NCBI RefSeq assembly: GCF_000757825.1
Contig: NZ_CP009451.1
Coordinates: 1,178,001-1,242,000 of the forward strand
DNA: 64,000 nt
Direction: 5' to 3'
Source of the DNA: Cedecea neteri
GTDB lineage: Bacteria; Pseudomonadota; Gammaproteobacteria; Enterobacterales; Enterobacteriaceae
The translations under genes and the position numbers were made by a program. Below the pieces are notes generated by a model that was not told the DNA's origin, searched no databases, and saw only the letters and a list, made by a program, of their open reading frames with translations. Below are positions 18,142-29,502 of this stretch, piece after piece. Within the stretch, counting starts at the first letter, position 1, and the number at the start of each line of letters is the position of its first letter.

Positions 18142-19725
18142 ATGAATGTAACGGTTAAAGATACCCTGACTGCTCGCGGAATCATGCTGAATCCGTGGAC
18201 CGGTTTCTATTTTCTTCAGTCCCTTTTAATTAACTTTGCGCTCGGCTATGAATTTAGCCTGCTTTACGCGGTTGCCTTCAGCTGCGTGCTTTTACTGCTT
18301 TGGCGCACGACACCGCGTTTCCAGAAAGTCTTGATTGGGCTTTGCAGCGCCGTGGCTGCGATGTACTTCCCGTTTAGCCAGGCCTACGGCTCGCCGAACT
18401 TCAATACGTTACTGGCGCTGCACTCAACCAATTTTGAAGAGTCCACGGAGATAATGACTATCTTCCCGTGGTACAGCTACGTGGTTTCCCTCTTTATTCT
18501 CGCGCTTGGCGTAATGGCATTGCGCCGCAAAGGTGAAGAAAAACGCCGGTGGAGTCATTTCGATAGCTTATGCCTGGCCGTCAGCGTGGGCTGTTTTTTC
18601 GTCACCCCGCTGACCAACCTCGCCTACGGCGGCGTATTTAAATTTAAAGACACGGGCTACCCGGTAGTTCGCTTTGTGAAAGACGTCGTGGTCAATAACC
18701 ACGAAGTCATTGAAGAACAGACCCGCATGAAGGAGCTTTCTCAGCAGAAAGACTCCTGGAACGTGGTTTCTGTTCAGCCTAAGTACCACACTTATGTGGT
18801 GGTGATTGGCGAGAGCGCCCGCCGCGACGCGCTGGGTGCCTTTGGCGGCCACTGGGATAACACCCCGTTTGCAAGCCAGGTAAAAGGCAACCTGTTTATG
18901 GATTACGTCTCCGCCAGCGGCTCTACGCAAAAATCGCTGGGGCTGACGCTGAACCGCGTTGTAGACGGCAAACCACAGTATCAGGATAACTTTGTCACCT
19001 TAGCAAACCGCGCCGGCTTCCAGACGTGGTGGTTCTCAAATCAGGGCCAAATCGGCGAATACGATACCGCCATCGCCAGCATCGCAAAACGCGCCGATGA
19101 AGTGCAGTTCCTGAAGAACGGTGATTTTGAGGCCGATAAAAATACCCGCGACGAAGCGCTGTTAAAAATGACGGCTCAGGTTTTTGCCACGCAGCGCAGT
19201 ACGCCGCAGCTGATTGTGCTGCATTTGATGGGCTCTCATCCGCAGGCCTGCGATCGTACTCAGGGCAAATATAAAGATTTTGTCCAGTCCAAAGAGACGT
19301 CCTGCTATCTCTACAGCATGACGCAAACCGACGACCTGCTAAAACAGCTTTATCTGCAGCTGCAAAACACCGGGAACAGCTTCTCGATGGTCTATTTCTC
19401 CGATCACGGGCTGGCGTTTAAAGAGCGTGGCACCGACGTGCAGTACCTGGCGCATGACGATAAGTTTCAGCAGAATTTCCAGGTGCCATTTATGGTGCTG
19501 TCGAGCGACGACGCTACGCACAGGCTCATTAAAGCGCGCCGCAGCGCCAATGACTTCCTGAATTTCTTCTCTGCATGGACGGGGATTAAGGCGAAAGAAC
19601 TCACGCCGAAGTACAAGTTTATTTCCGAGCAAAAAGCCGGGCCGACCTGGATTACCAACTTCAATCTACAGAGAGTGGACTATACTCATCTGCAGACGGA
19701 TATCTTTGAGACCAGGACGCGTTAA
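18142..19725 (+). CDS. opgE: Phosphoethanolamine transferase OpgE
   Basis: Inner-membrane enzyme with a periplasmic catalytic domain that, in E. coli, adds phosphoethanolamine to osmoregulated periplasmic glucans. 527 residues, identical in length to E. coli OpgE (YbiP). It has five N-terminal membrane segments (residues 1-160) and then an alkaline-phosphatase-like sulfatase fold: YVVVIGESARRDALGAFGG with the metal site and SGSTQKSLGLTLNR with the catalytic Thr region, HLMGSHPQACDRTQG and FSDHGLAFKERG. The ATG at 18142 matches the E. coli start; a nine-residue longer frame is possible. Confidence 0.92.
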   Translation: MNVTVKDTLTARGIMLNPWTGFYFLQSLLINFALGYEFSLLYAVAFSCVLLLLWRTTPRFQKVLIGLCSAVAAMYFPFSQAYGSPNFNTLLALHSTNFEESTEIMTIFPWYSYVVSLFILALGVMALRRKGEEKRRWSHFDSLCLAVSVGCFFVTPLTNLAYGGVFKFKDTGYPVVRFVKDVVVNNHEVIEEQTRMKELSQQKDSWNVVSVQPKYHTYVVVIGESARRDALGAFGGHWDNTPFASQVKGNLFMDYVSASGSTQKSLGLTLNRVVDGKPQYQDNFVTLANRAGFQTWWFSNQGQIGEYDTAIASIAKRADEVQFLKNGDFEADKNTRDEALLKMTAQVFATQRSTPQLIVLHLMGSHPQACDRTQGKYKDFVQSKETSCYLYSMTQTDDLLKQLYLQLQNTGNSFSMVYFSDHGLAFKERGTDVQYLAHDDKFQQNFQVPFMVLSSDDATHRLIKARRSANDFLNFFSAWTGIKAKELTPKYKFISEQKAGPTWITNFNLQRVDYTHLQTDIFETRTR

Positions 19726-19746
19726 TCGGCCAGCCGGTTTACAGGT

Positions 19747-19780
19747 AAAAAAAATCCGCCACGTGGGCGGATTTTTTATT
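19747..19780. terminator. Bidirectional terminator between opgE and ompX
   Basis: AAAAAATCCGCC, ACGT, GGGCGGATTTTTTATTT: stem with A and T tracts on the two sides, between convergent genes. Confidence 0.92.
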
Positions 19781-19796
19781 TCAATCCCGGAAGGGA

Positions 19797-20303
19797 TTAG
19801 AAGCGGTAGCCTACGCCAGCAATCCAGGTGCCAACGTCAACGCTACGAATACGGCTCTGCTCGTAGGAGAAGTCCAGAGCAACGTTTTCGATTGGGTTGA
19901 ACTGCAGGCCAGCACCGTAGGAGAAGCCGTAGTCGCTCACAGAGTTATGCTCTGGGAATGCGGTCTGCTGGAATTTACCGTAGCCAACACCGACCACGCC
20001 GTAGATGCTTGCCCAGTCGTTGATGCGGTAAGCAGGACCAGCGGTGATACCGTAGTACTGACCTTTGTTGTACACGCCGTCCTGAGTGTCGCTTTTCTGG
20101 GTGTAGGTGAAGGAACCGATGTAGCCCAGCGGGGTATCATTTTCATAACGGTATTTCAGGTTGAAACCGCCAGCTTTGTTAGCAACGCCCTGCATATCGC
20201 TCTGAGCATAACCACCGGTTACGGTGCTGGTTGCTGCAGATGCGGTACCTACGGAAACGGCCAGTACACAGGCCAGTGCTGAAAGACATGCAATTTTTTT
20301 CAT
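19797..20303 (-). CDS. ompX: Outer membrane protein OmpX
   Basis: Eight-stranded outer-membrane beta-barrel of the Ail/OmpX family, involved in envelope integrity and host-surface interaction. 168 residues with signal peptide MKKIACLSALACVLAVSVGTASA cut before ATSTVTGGYAQSD. It ends in the outer-membrane signature ...GTWIAGVGYRF. Blocks such as NKGQYYGITAGPAYRINDWA and GFSYGAGLQFNPIENVALDF match E. coli. GAGGTGGATATT precedes the ATG at 20301-20303; an ATG three codons earlier lies within that site. Confidence 0.95.
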   Translation of the reverse strand: MKKIACLSALACVLAVSVGTASAATSTVTGGYAQSDMQGVANKAGGFNLKYRYENDTPLGYIGSFTYTQKSDTQDGVYNKGQYYGITAGPAYRINDWASIYGVVGVGYGKFQQTAFPEHNSVSDYGFSYGAGLQFNPIENVALDFSYEQSRIRSVDVGTWIAGVGYRF

Positions 20304-20673
20304 AATATCCACCTCAAATGTGCTTCAAGTAAGTCCTAAGTTTTAAATATAACAAAAGGATGACAGAAACTCTTCGCCAATTGTGTTGTCTAATGAACCT
20401 TTTCATGTAACATAACATTTCCACTACATGTTAACTCACTAAAAAACTTGAGGAATAAGGCCGTGCGACGGCAAATATTAACCCCTATAACAATTCCGTC
20501 ATTCAGATAATTCTGGAATTATTTTTGACATAAACTGACAAAACTGCCCGATCTTACTCCACGCCATGAGAATTTTTCTTAATGAAAATTCAACCAGCCA
20601 TAACTTAATCCTTTAGACTGGGCTGACTTTTATTTTCTTGACCAAATACAAACAAATACTGACAAGGTACAGG
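20304..20673. other. AT-rich divergent promoter region of ompX and rhtA
   Basis: About 370 bases, visibly richer in A+T than the flanks, between the divergent ompX and rhtA starts. It must hold both promoters. No conserved RNA or strong dyad was recognised. Confidence 0.5.
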
Positions 20674-21561
20674 ATGCCGCAAACCTCCCGTAATATACCG
20701 CGCTGGCTGCCCATCGTGGTTCTGCTTATTGCCATGACGTCAATTCAGAGCGGCGCTTCGTTGGCTAAATCATTATTCCCGCTCATTGGCCCCCAGGGCG
20801 TCACTTCGCTGCGTCTGTTTCTGGGGACGCTAATCCTTGTGGTGATTTTTAAGCCCTGGCGGCTGCGCTTTAAGCCAGAGCAGCGTCTACCTCTGCTGTT
20901 TTATGGGCTGGCGCTGGGGAGCATGAATTACCTCTTTTATGTCTCGCTGCGCACCGTGCCGCTGGGCATTGCTGTAGCGCTAGAATTTACCGGGCCGCTG
21001 GCCGTTGCGCTCTTTGCCTCACGCCGGGCGGTGGACTTTATCTGGGTGGTGCTGGCGGTCGCCGGGCTGTGGTTCCTGCTGCCGCTGGGCCAGGACATCT
21101 CCCACGTTGACCTTGCTGGCGCTGCCTATGCGCTGGGGGCAGGTGCCTGTTGGGCGGTCTATATTATTGCCGGGCAAAAAGCAGGCGCAGAGCACGGCCC
21201 GGCGACGGTTGCTTTTGGTTCTCTGATTGCGGCGATTATCTTTGTTCCGCTGGGGGCATGGGAAGCGACCAGCTCGCTGCTGCAATGGTCGCTCCTGCCC
21301 GTTGGCCTGGCGATTGCCGTGCTCTCGACGGCGCTGCCCTACTCGCTGGAAATGATTGCGTTAACCAGGTTACCTACCCGCACCTTCGGCACGCTGATGA
21401 GCCTGGAACCCGGCCTTGCGGCGCTGTCGGGCATGTTGTTCCTCGGTGAGCACCTGACGCTGGTGCAATGGCTGGCGTTGCTCTCCATCATCGCAGCTTC
21501 AGTGGGTTCAACGCTGACCATGAAGCGCGAAACGCAGCTTAAAAATGTCGACATAAATTAA
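20674..21561 (+). CDS. rhtA: Threonine/homoserine exporter RhtA
   Basis: EamA/DMT-family inner-membrane exporter with ten hydrophobic segments, 295 residues as in E. coli RhtA. Matching blocks: GASLAKSLFPLIGPQGVTSLRL, VPLGIAVALEFTGPLAVAL, LALGAGACWAVYIIAGQKAGAEHGPATVAFGSL-type sequence and LPYSLEMIALTRLPTRTFGTLMSLEPGLAALSGM. The ATG at 20674 (MPQTSRNIPRWLPIV) fits the E. coli start; a TTG 12 codons upstream is less likely. Confidence 0.92.
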   Translation: MPQTSRNIPRWLPIVVLLIAMTSIQSGASLAKSLFPLIGPQGVTSLRLFLGTLILVVIFKPWRLRFKPEQRLPLLFYGLALGSMNYLFYVSLRTVPLGIAVALEFTGPLAVALFASRRAVDFIWVVLAVAGLWFLLPLGQDISHVDLAGAAYALGAGACWAVYIIAGQKAGAEHGPATVAFGSLIAAIIFVPLGAWEATSSLLQWSLLPVGLAIAVLSTALPYSLEMIALTRLPTRTFGTLMSLEPGLAALSGMLFLGEHLTLVQWLALLSIIAASVGSTLTMKRETQLKNVDIN

Positions 21562-21573
21562 TCCGTCGCCCTG

Positions 21574-21606
21574 CATTTAATGCGGTGATAATTACCGCAT
21601 TAAATG
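21574..21606 (+). terminator. Perfect 13-bp hairpin after rhtA
   Basis: CATTTAATGCGGT, seven bases, ACCGCATTAAATG, 12 bases past the rhtA stop. It is AT-rich and has only a weak T tail; the position suggests a terminator. Confidence 0.6.
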
Positions 21607-21814
21607 ATTTACCCGCAATCAAGCACTTATATTTTGTCCATTGGGTAATACTTAATAAGAATTATTTTCTTTTCGCTGTCATATTTATTCATTCTTTTTG
21701 ACACGAATTTGAAAGTAGAGATAACCCACTGTTCCACAATGCATTTGCTTTTACCACTTTCCTCTCGCTATCGGTTTGATAGGTATTACCCTCACCAGCA
21801 AAGTAAAAAAGCGG

Positions 21815-21823
21815 TGCTATACT
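21815..21823 (+). promoter_or_regulatory. Sigma-S-type -10 of dps
   Basis: TGCTATACT followed by TATT, an extended -10 that fits the sigma-S consensus (KCTAYRCTTAA) and closely resembles the E. coli dps promoter. It lies about 50 bases upstream of the start codon. Confidence 0.6.
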
Positions 21824-21865
21824 TATTGCCGGTAATTCATTGGGACACCAACATCAAGAGGATGA

Positions 21866-22375
<510 letters not shown>

Positions 22376-22567
22376 CGCATAGTTTTTTCCTATGGCCTCC
22401 TCCCCGCCCGGGGTCGGGGCCTGCACCAAAACAGCGCAGACCATTGCTCAATTCATAGCCCAAAGTTAATAAAATGTAATAATCACCTCACACAATCGTT
22501 AACGAATGATTGTTTTGTCCTCTGATTTCGCGGTAAAACTACCCCCTACCCTGCCGGTTCATTTTGC

Positions 22568-22595
22568 GCACCAAAATGGTGCACCATAACGGTGC
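22568..22595 (+). promoter_or_regulatory. Two overlapping NtrC-type boxes upstream of glnH
   Basis: GCACCAAAATGGTGC (22568-22582) and GCACCATAACGGTGC (22581-22595). Both match the NtrC dyad GCACC-N5-GGTGC and share two bases. They lie about 75-100 bases upstream of the sigma-54 promoter, a normal enhancer distance. Confidence 0.85.
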
Positions 22596-22659
22596 GTTAT
22601 GACTGGCTTGCAACGCTCAATGTGCAATGTTAAATAATCACATCCTTGCAAAACAGTAA

Positions 22660-23484
<825 letters not shown>

Positions 23485-23509
23485 TAATTCTAAGCGTTAA
23501 GTAAGACCT

Positions 23510-23538
23510 GAGGGGCGCCTTTCGCCCCTCTTATTATT
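23510..23538 (+). terminator. Attenuator hairpin between glnH and glnP
   Basis: GAGGGGCG, five bases, CGCCCCTC, then TTATTATT. It lies between the binding-protein gene and the permease gene and would raise the GlnH to GlnPQ ratio. Confidence 0.75.
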
Positions 23539-23612
23539 AAACGCCTCCAGCGCCTTAAGACCCCGGTCTGAAGCGCAAAGAGGTGAACCACGGTAGACAA
23601 CAGGAACACATC

Positions 23613-24272
23613 ATGCAGTTTGACTGGAGCGCCATTTGGCCTGCAATTCCCATCTTGTTTGAAGGCGCTAAGATGACCCTATGGATTTCAATCCTGGGGC
23701 TTTGCGGCGGTTTAGTAATTGGTTTAGTCGCGGGCTTTGCTCGCACCTACGGCGGTTGGATTGCCAACCACGTTGCCCTTGTTTTCATCGAAGTGATTCG
23801 CGGCACGCCTATCGTGGTGCAGGTAATGTTTATTTACTTCGCCCTGCCGATGGCCTTTACCGATCTGCGTATCGATCCGTTTAGCGCCGCCGTCGTCACC
23901 ATCATGATCAACTCCGGGGCTTACATCGCAGAGATAACCCGTGGTGCGGTACTGTCTATCCACAAAGGCTTCCAGGAAGCTGGCCTGGCGCTGGGGCTAT
24001 CTAAACGTGAAACCATTCGCCACGTGATCATGCCGCTGGCGCTGCGCCGTATGCTGCCGCCGCTGGGTAACCAGTGGATAATCAGCATCAAAGACACCTC
24101 GCTGTTCATCGTTATCGGTGTGGCAGAGCTGACTCGTCAGGGTCAGGAAATTATCGCCGGTAACTTCCGCGCGCTGGAGATTTGGAGCGCCGTTGCGGTC
24201 TTCTATCTGATTATTACCCTGGTGCTGAGCTTCGTGCTGCGTCGCCTTGAAAGAAGGATGAAAATCCTGTGA
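23613..24272 (+). CDS. glnP: Glutamine ABC transporter permease GlnP
   Basis: Inner-membrane permease with five hydrophobic segments, 219 residues as in E. coli. It has the amino-acid permease EAA loop [33 protein letters not shown] (about residues 120-153) and the upstream [26 protein letters not shown] precedes the ATG at 23613. Its TGA overlaps the GTG of glnQ by four bases. Confidence 0.95.
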   Translation: MQFDWSAIWPAIPILFEGAKMTLWISILGLCGGLVIGLVAGFARTYGGWIANHVALVFIEVIRGTPIVVQVMFIYFALPMAFTDLRIDPFSAAVVTIMINSGAYIAEITRGAVLSIHKGFQEAGLALGLSKRETIRHVIMPLALRRMLPPLGNQWIISIKDTSLFIVIGVAELTRQGQEIIAGNFRALEIWSAVAVFYLIITLVLSFVLRRLERRMKIL

Positions 24273-24991
24273 TTGAATTTAAAAACGTCTCCAAGCACTT
24301 TGGTCCAACCCAGGTGCTGCACAATATTGACCTGAACATCAAACAGGGCGAAGTGGTGGTGATTATCGGGCCAAGCGGCTCCGGTAAATCCACGCTGCTG
24401 CGCTGCATCAACAAGCTGGAAGAAATCACCAGCGGCGACCTGATCGTCGACGGCCTGAAGGTAAACGATCCGAAGGTCGACGATCGCCTGATCCGCCAGG
24501 AAGCCGGCATGGTGTTCCAGCAGTTCTACCTTTTCCCGCACCTGACGGCGCTGGAAAACGTCGCCTTCGGCCCGATCCGCGTGCGCGGCATGAAGAAAGA
24601 CGCTGCCGATAAGCTGGCCAAAGAGCTGCTGGCGAAGGTTGGCCTGGCAGAGCGCGCGCATCACTACCCGTCAGAGCTTTCCGGCGGCCAGCAGCAGCGT
24701 GTGGCTATCGCCCGCGCGCTGGCGGTAAAACCGAAGATGATGCTGTTTGATGAGCCAACGTCGGCCCTTGACCCGGAACTGCGTCACGAAGTCCTGAAAG
24801 TTATGCAGGACCTGGCTGAAGAAGGCATGACCATGGTTATCGTCACCCACGAAGTCGGCTTTGCCGCCAAGGTGGCCTCCCGCCTGATCTTTATTGATAA
24901 AGGTCGCGTGGCGGAAGACGGTAACCCACAGGAGCTTATCGACAACCCGCCGAGCCCGCGCCTGCGCGAGTTCCTGCAGCACGTCGCATAA
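24269..24991 (+). CDS. glnQ: Glutamine ABC transporter ATPase GlnQ
   Basis: 240-residue ATPase, near-identical to E. coli. Walker [10 protein letters not shown] (residues 32-40), Q-loop [15 protein letters not shown], signature [15 protein letters not shown], Walker [13 protein letters not shown] and the switch histidine in VIVTHEVGF. The GTG start lies within the glnP stop (GTGA), so translation is probably coupled. Confidence 0.96.
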   Translation: MIEFKNVSKHFGPTQVLHNIDLNIKQGEVVVIIGPSGSGKSTLLRCINKLEEITSGDLIVDGLKVNDPKVDDRLIRQEAGMVFQQFYLFPHLTALENVAFGPIRVRGMKKDAADKLAKELLAKVGLAERAHHYPSELSGGQQQRVAIARALAVKPKMMLFDEPTSALDPELRHEVLKVMQDLAEEGMTMVIVTHEVGFAAKVASRLIFIDKGRVAEDGNPQELIDNPPSPRLREFLQHVA

Positions 24992-25000
24992 CGTTTCACT

Positions 25001-25033
25001 CAGGGCGGCTAAGCCTGGCCGCCCTGCTTTTTC
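25001..25033 (+). terminator. Terminator of glnHPQ
   Basis: CAGGGCGGC, eight bases, GCCGCCCTG, then CTTTTT, ten bases past the glnQ stop. Confidence 0.88.
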
Positions 25034-25117
25034 TGGAATTATCCCGCTTTTTACCTCACCAAAATCTCAGCCACTATACTTACTCTTTTGTCCGATTTCT
25101 CAGTCCGGAGGAGCGCT

Positions 25118-27376
25118 GTGCGATGGATCCTGATATTACTGTTTAGCCTGATGAGCCTGCCCGGCCATGCGGTCACCTTACCCGCCGCCGCCGTTGCCGC
25201 CTCAACGTCCCAAAGCAGTACCGCAGCACCGGCAGAGCCCGGCGTAGAAGAAAAGAAAAAAGCTTATTCGGCGCTCGCCGACGTCCTGGACAACCCCAGG
25301 TCCCGCAGTGAACTCATCGAGCAGCTTCGCAAAGTCGCCGCTGACGACGCCTCGCCAGGCGTGCCTGCTATCACGCCACCGGACACGCTCACCGAAGATA
25401 AAACCGTGCTCGAAAACGTCACCGACGTCAGTCGCCGCTACGGGGGAGAACTCACGCAGCGCTTTGAGCAGCTCCAGCAAAACATTGCCAGCGCACCGAG
25501 GAAAGCCTTTAACCAGCAGACTTTCTTCAATGCGCTGAGCCACTTCGCGATGCTTGCCAGCGCCGTCTTCGTATTTTATTTTCTGCTCCGCGCCTGCGTC
25601 CGGCCGCTGTGGGCCAAAATGGGCGACTGGGGGCGAAGAAAAAATCGCGACCATACCAACTGGCTTCACCTGCCGATAACCATCCTCAGCGCTTTCGCGG
25701 TGGATATCCTGCTGCTGGCGCTGACGCTGTTCATCGGGCAGCTCCTCAGCGACAAAATGAACGCCGGCAACGCCACCATCGCGCGCCAGCAGGGGCTGTT
25801 TCTCAACGCCTTTGGGCTTATCGAGTTCTTCAAAGCCGTGCTGCGCCTCATTTTCAGCCCGCGCTTCCCGGCGCTGCGCCCCTTCCCCATCGGCGACCAG
25901 GGCGCCCGCTACTGGAGCCTGCGCCTTTCGTGGCTGAGTACGCTCATTGGCTACGGATTATTGGTGGTGGTGCCGATTCTCGCCAATCAGGTTAACGCCC
26001 AGATCAGCGCCACGGTCAACGTGGTGGTGATGCTGCTGATCACCGTCTGGGCGCAGTACCTGATTTTTCACAATAAACGCGCCATCCAGCAAAGTCTGAT
26101 TCACCTGGCAGACCGCTCAATGAGCTTCTTTAGCCTGTTTATTCGTGCTTTTGCGCTCATCTGGCACTGGCTCGCCAGCCTCTATTTTGTGGTGCTGTTT
26201 TTCCTTTCGCTCTTCGATCCGGGCAACAGCCTGAAATTCATGATGGGCGCCTCGCTGCACAGCCTGACGATCGTCGGCGTGGCGGCGTTTATCTCCGGCA
26301 TGCTTTCACGCTGGATAGCAAAAACCATCACCCTTTCTCCACAGGTACAGCGTAATTACCCCGAGCTACAAAAACGCCTTAACGGCTGGATATCCGTCTC
26401 GCTGAAGCTGGCGCGCATTCTTACCGTTTGCGTAGCAGTCATGCTGCTGCTGGATGCCTGGGGACTTTTCGATGTCTGGCAATGGCTTACCCAGGGTGCC
26501 GGAGAGAAAACCGTCGATATCCTGATTCGCATCGTGCTTATCCTTTTCTTCTCTGCGGTCGGCTGGACGCTGCTGGCAAGCCTGATCGAAAACCGCCTCG
26601 CGTCGGATATCCACGGCCGCCCGATGCCAAGTGCGCGGGCCCGCACGCTGCTGACGCTGTTCCGTAACGCGCTGGCCGTGGTGATAAGCACCATCACTAT
26701 CATGATCCTGCTTTCTGAAATTGGCGTGAATATTGCGCCGCTGCTGGCCGGGGCGGGCGCGTTGGGGCTGGCGATAAGCTTTGGCTCGCAAACATTGGTA
26801 AAGGATATTATTACCGGGATATTCATTCAGTTTGAAAATGGGATGAACACCGGCGACTACATCACCATCGGGGCGATTACCGGCACCGTAGAAAAAATGT
26901 CTATCCGTTCGGTGGGCGTCCGCCAGGATACCGGGGCTTACCACATCATCCCCTGGTCATCGATAACGACCTTCGCCAACTTTGTGCGCGGGATCGGCTC
27001 CTTCGTCGCAAACTATGACGTCGACAGGCAGGAGGACGTGGATAAAGCTAACCGGGTGCTGAAAGAGGCGGTGGAAGCGCTGATGGGCCAGGAAGATATT
27101 CGCATGCTGGTGATTGGCGAGCCGACGTTCTCGGGCATCGTGGGGCTGACAAACCAGGCCTTTACGGTGAGAGTCACCTTTACCACCCTGCCGCTAAAAC
27201 AGTGGACGGTGCGCTACGCGCTCGACGGCATGGTCAAAAAACACTTTGATGATGCGGGCATCAGGCCACCGGTGCAAACCGTGCAGGTCATGCAGCCGGG
27301 TGCCGATGCGGTGCAGACCTTACAGGCCTCAGAAGCGGCGGCGGGTGCGTTACCCCCCGCCAGCCCGACCGGCTAA
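25118..27376 (+). CDS. ybiO: Mechanosensitive channel YbiO (MscS family)
   Basis: Inner-membrane tension-gated channel of moderate conductance that protects against hypo-osmotic shock. 752 residues (E. coli 741). N-terminal signal-like segment, a periplasmic region (to about residue 135), then about ten membrane segments and the MscS pore and cytoplasmic domain: ALLAGAGALGLAISFGSQTLVKDIITGIFIQFEN near residues 545-580 with the Gly/Ala-rich TM3, then GTVEKMSIRSVGVRQDTGAYHIIPWSSI. GGAGGAGCGCT directly before the GTG at 25118 decides the start. The stop abuts the rlmF stop. Confidence 0.92.
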   Translation: MRWILILLFSLMSLPGHAVTLPAAAVAASTSQSSTAAPAEPGVEEKKKAYSALADVLDNPRSRSELIEQLRKVAADDASPGVPAITPPDTLTEDKTVLENVTDVSRRYGGELTQRFEQLQQNIASAPRKAFNQQTFFNALSHFAMLASAVFVFYFLLRACVRPLWAKMGDWGRRKNRDHTNWLHLPITILSAFAVDILLLALTLFIGQLLSDKMNAGNATIARQQGLFLNAFGLIEFFKAVLRLIFSPRFPALRPFPIGDQGARYWSLRLSWLSTLIGYGLLVVVPILANQVNAQISATVNVVVMLLITVWAQYLIFHNKRAIQQSLIHLADRSMSFFSLFIRAFALIWHWLASLYFVVLFFLSLFDPGNSLKFMMGASLHSLTIVGVAAFISGMLSRWIAKTITLSPQVQRNYPELQKRLNGWISVSLKLARILTVCVAVMLLLDAWGLFDVWQWLTQGAGEKTVDILIRIVLILFFSAVGWTLLASLIENRLASDIHGRPMPSARARTLLTLFRNALAVVISTITIMILLSEIGVNIAPLLAGAGALGLAISFGSQTLVKDIITGIFIQFENGMNTGDYITIGAITGTVEKMSIRSVGVRQDTGAYHIIPWSSITTFANFVRGIGSFVANYDVDRQEDVDKANRVLKEAVEALMGQEDIRMLVIGEPTFSGIVGLTNQAFTVRVTFTTLPLKQWTVRYALDGMVKKHFDDAGIRPPVQTVQVMQPGADAVQTLQASEAAAGALPPASPTG

Positions 27377-28318
27377 TTATTTCCCGCGGTTTTTTGCCCA
27401 GCGTGCGCGCTGGGCATCATCCATAAAGCTCCAGGCGATGAAACGGCTCTGCTTTTGCCCCTGGGCCATCTCTTTTTTCACCACTTTCACCACGCCGGTT
27501 TCCTGCATCACGCGGTACAGCGCCGGCAGATTTTCACCTTTTGACACCAGCGAGGTGAACCACAGAACCTGGCGACCAAAAGCCTTACTTTCTTTGATCA
27601 TCTGGCTAACGAAGGCCACTTCGCCCCCTTCGCACCACAGCTCCTGCTCGCGGCCGCCAAAGTTAAGCGCACCATCTTCGCTCTGTCCAAGGTTACGACG
27701 CTTACGTTCGCTCACGCTGCGGGCCGCCTCCACCGAGTCGTGGAACGGCGGGTTGCACAGCGTGGCGTCGTAGGTTTCATTTTTGTGGATAATCCCGTCC
27801 AGAATACAGGCGGCATTTTTCTGGCGGCGAAGGCGAATCATGCGGCTCAGCCCAGGATTGCCGTCAATAATTTGCTGGGCGCTGCGGAACGCAGCATCGT
27901 CCAGCTCAGAGCCGGTAAAGCGCCAGCCGTATTCGTGCTGCCCGATCAGCGGATAGATGCAGTTGGCGCCCACGCCGATATCCAGCACGGAAGCCTGAGC
28001 GGGCACGGTGCCGTCGTTACCCTCCGCCAGCAGATCGGCCAGATGGTGAATATAGTCCGCGCGCCCCGGCACCGGCGGGCAAAGGAAACCTTCCGGAATA
28101 TCCCACTGCTTCACCTGGTAGAAATGCGCCAGCAACGCCTGGTTCAGCGCTTTAACCGCCAGCGGATCGGCAAAATCGACGGTGGTGTCACCGTGCGGCC
28201 CCTGACGCAAAAACGCGGCCAGCGCCGGGCTGCTTTCGGTTAACGCGGCAAAGTCATAGCGACTGCGGTGGCGGTTGCGAGGGTGCAAACCAGGTTTAGT
28301 GGCGGCTGGGGTTTTCAT
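27377..28318 (-). CDS. rlmF: 23S rRNA m6A1618 methyltransferase RlmF
   Basis: SAM-dependent methyltransferase of adenine 1618 in 23S rRNA. 313 residues (E. coli 308). SAM-binding [15 protein letters not shown] and catalytic NPPF in [13 protein letters not shown], plus [12 protein letters not shown] near the N-terminus and [13 protein letters not shown] at the end. AAGGAGAAGCCCCG precedes the ATG at 28316-28318, preferred over an upstream in-frame start 20 codons away. It converges on ybiO with no intervening base. Confidence 0.93.
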   Translation of the reverse strand: MKTPAATKPGLHPRNRHRSRYDFAALTESSPALAAFLRQGPHGDTTVDFADPLAVKALNQALLAHFYQVKQWDIPEGFLCPPVPGRADYIHHLADLLAEGNDGTVPAQASVLDIGVGANCIYPLIGQHEYGWRFTGSELDDAAFRSAQQIIDGNPGLSRMIRLRRQKNAACILDGIIHKNETYDATLCNPPFHDSVEAARSVSERKRRNLGQSEDGALNFGGREQELWCEGGEVAFVSQMIKESKAFGRQVLWFTSLVSKGENLPALYRVMQETGVVKVVKKEMAQGQKQSRFIAWSFMDDAQRARWAKNRGK

Positions 28319-28419
28319 CGGGGCTTCTCCTTGTGTGGGCGCGTAAGATACTCTGCTCTCTGCGTCGGGTAAATACATCGACGGCGATTTGACCTCTTCA
28401 ACATCAATTCAGGTGCGCA

Positions 28420-29046
28420 ATGAGTAAAAAACGTTATTACTACGAGCCCTCGGTGGGCCACGGCTTACCGCACGACCCGCTGAACGCTATTGTCGGGCCG
28501 CGCCCGATTGGCTGGATTTCCTCCTGCAACCTGCAGGGCCAGCGTAATCTCGCACCTTACAGCTTCTTTAACTGTTTTAACTATCGCCCACCAATCATTG
28601 GTTTCGCCAGTAGCGGCTGGAAAGACAGCGTCCAGAACATCCTCGACACCAAAGAGTTCGTCTGGAACCTGACCACACGCCCTCTTGCCGAACAGATGAA
28701 CGAAACTTCCGTCACGCTCCCCCGTGGCGAAGATGAGTTTCAGCGCGCAGGCCTGACGCCGGTTGCAGGGACGAAGGTCAACGCCAGCCTGGTGGCGGAA
28801 AGCCCGGTCAACTTTGAGTGCCGCCTGTCGCAGTGCATTCGCCTGACGTCTGCCGACGGCGACGAGCTAAACAGCTGGCTGGTGCTGGGTGAAGTCGTTG
28901 CAGTGCATATTGATGAAGAACTGCTTATCGACGGCATTTACCAGACCGCGCTGGCAAAACCCGTGCTGCGAGCCGGGGGGCCCACCGCCTATTACACGGT
29001 CGATGAATCCCTGCGTTTCGACCTCGTCCGCCCCGACGCCCGTTAA
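28420..29046 (+). CDS. Flavin reductase-like domain protein (FMN-binding split barrel)
   Basis: 208 residues. The DIM6/NTAB-type flavin reductase domain shows IVGPRPIGWISS (residues 25-36), NLAPYSFFNCFNYRPPIIGFAS and KEFVWNLTTRPLAEQMNETS, the conserved core of this FMN-binding family. Members use NAD(P)H to reduce flavin for partner oxygenases or act as stand-alone oxidoreductases. No partner is nearby, so the substrate is unknown. It is divergent from rlmF and is not present at this position in E. coli. Confidence 0.8.
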   Translation: MSKKRYYYEPSVGHGLPHDPLNAIVGPRPIGWISSCNLQGQRNLAPYSFFNCFNYRPPIIGFASSGWKDSVQNILDTKEFVWNLTTRPLAEQMNETSVTLPRGEDEFQRAGLTPVAGTKVNASLVAESPVNFECRLSQCIRLTSADGDELNSWLVLGEVVAVHIDEELLIDGIYQTALAKPVLRAGGPTAYYTVDESLRFDLVRPDAR

Positions 29047-29227
29047 ATCAACAATATCAGCCACATAAATGTGTGTTTTTTGTCAGTTTTAGGTCAAGTT
29101 TTATCGTTCAAAAAACACGCATAAGTCCATCAATTTTTTGCGTCATTGCCTGCCAGCAGGAGAACTAAACTGTAACTGTCAGACAACAAAAAGGTGTTAC
29201 GCTCTTAACGCTCAAGAGGATGTAAAG

Positions 29228-29485
29228 ATGAAAAAACTGCTGTATTTCTCTGCGGTTATCTCTCTTGCTGCACTGCCTTTTGCCTCCATGGCAGCCCAGG
29301 AAATGAGTGACGCAAACCTTGGTCAAATGCAACCTATCGGCACCGTGACGGCCAAAGCCAGCAACCTTGACGATCTGCAGGCCAAACTGGCAGAAAAAGC
29401 CAAAGAACAGGGTGCAACCGGCTACGTGATTAACTCTGCGGGCGGTGATAACCACCTGTACGGTACCGCCACTATCTACAAATAG
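29228..29485 (+). CDS. mcbA: YhcN-family periplasmic protein McbA (YbiJ)
   Basis: 85 residues. Signal peptide MKKLLYFSAVISLAALPFASMA cut before AQEMSD, then a single DUF1471/YhcN domain (IGTVTAKASNLDDLQAKLAEKAKEQGATGYVINSAGGDNHLYGTATIYK) closest to E. coli McbA. E. coli McbA is linked to colanic acid, mucoidy and biofilm. AAGAGGATGTAAAG precedes the ATG. Confidence 0.87.
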   Translation: MKKLLYFSAVISLAALPFASMAAQEMSDANLGQMQPIGTVTAKASNLDDLQAKLAEKAKEQGATGYVINSAGGDNHLYGTATIYK

Positions 29486-29502
29486 CCCTTGCCCAGGCCA
29501 GC

